Notes under the pieces: generated by a model | Databases searched by the model: none | What the model saw: the letters and a program-made list of their open reading frames with translations, nothing else | Told to the model about the DNA's origin: nothing | Assembly (NCBI GenBank): GCA_947458795.1 | Contig: CANHCD010000158.1 | Location: 1 to 5,495 of the forward strand | Direction: 5' to 3' | Origin: Cyclobacteriaceae bacterium | GTDB taxonomy: Bacteria; Bacteroidota; Bacteroidia; Cytophagales; Cyclobacteriaceae | DNA length: 5,495 nt | Position numbers and translations under genes: made by a program | In this document: piece after piece, positions 5,365 to 5,495 of the stretch | Position numbering within the stretch: the first letter of the stretch is position 1 | Layout of the letters: each line of letters begins with the position of its first letter

Positions 5365-5495
5365 ATGAGGAAAATTTTACTTCTAGGACTCATGCTGTTT
5401 TTGGTAAATGCAGTCGCATTTTCTCAAGGCCGTGTGATCACCGGTACCGTCACTTCCACAGAAGATGGTTTGGGCGTACCAGGTGCAACAGTTCT
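5365..5495 (+). CDS. SusC/RagA-family TonB-linked outer membrane protein, N-terminus only
   Basis: Only the first 43 codons are present; the gene continues past the window. Residues 1-20 are a signal peptide (MRK, a hydrophobic core, then AFS|QGR). The mature start GRVITGTVTSTEDGLGVPGATV (22-43) is the opening of the carboxypeptidase-regulatory-like domain (G-x-V-t...g-x-PGATV) that heads SusC/RagA receptors. These are large TonB-dependent beta-barrels that import glycans, peptides or other nutrients together with a SusD-type lipoprotein. Other Bacteroidota surface proteins also begin with this domain, so the SusC call is likely but not proved by 43 residues. The substrate cannot be told. The start is preceded by an A-rich AAAAATTAACCAAT leader and by two candidate promoters. 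Confidence 0.8.
   Translation, partial: MRKILLLGLMLFLVNAVAFSQGRVITGTVTSTEDGLGVPGATV

Overview
The window looks like a chromosomal segment from a member of the Bacteroidota, most likely of the Cytophagales type; that order-level placement is inference. The evidence is the start of a SusC/RagA-type TonB-linked receptor at the right edge, an OmpA protein built from TPR, PD40-propeller, CRD-like and OmpA_C domains, exported proteins whose predicted mature ends begin with Gln, promoters of the TAnnTTTG type, A-rich start regions without a Shine-Dalgarno sequence, and AT-rich intergenic DNA. All genes lie on the + strand.

Layout. Positions 1-129 are a leader, possibly with the last codons of an upstream gene. 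130-1719 encodes an exported M20 amidohydrolase of the AbgB type. 33 nt later, 1753-2202 encodes a GNAT acetyltransferase with a strong hairpin just inside its start. The 156-nt gap at 2203-2358 is dense: a heptamer tandem array (2246-2280), a Bacteroidota -7 promoter box (2307-2314), and a short leader that folds on paper as a preQ1-I-type H-pseudoknot (2325-2356) ending two bases before queE. queE (2359-2985) encodes 7-carboxy-7-deazaguanine synthase. Four bases after it begins the 638-residue OmpA-family envelope protein (2990-4906), whose domain order matches PorE of the type IX secretion system. A 458-nt AT-rich intergenic region (4907-5364) holds inverted repeats, a GC-richer island with an 8-nt direct repeat, and two candidate promoters. 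The N-terminus of a SusC-like receptor (from 5365) runs off the window.

How the parts fit. The amidohydrolase and the acetyltransferase are probably one transcript. queE and the OmpA/PorE-like gene are probably a second, started inside the 2203-2358 gap. If the leader is a preQ1 sensor, queE would be feedback-controlled by a product of the 7-deazaguanine pathway, and the closely spaced envelope gene may be affected as well. The SusC-like gene starts a third unit, probably a nutrient-uptake locus continuing to the right.

The most interesting item is the candidate preQ1 riboswitch. It was recognised by eye from a 5-bp P1, a 4-bp pseudoknot P2, the conserved-looking GGUCG...ACCC core and an A-rich tail; no covariance model was run.
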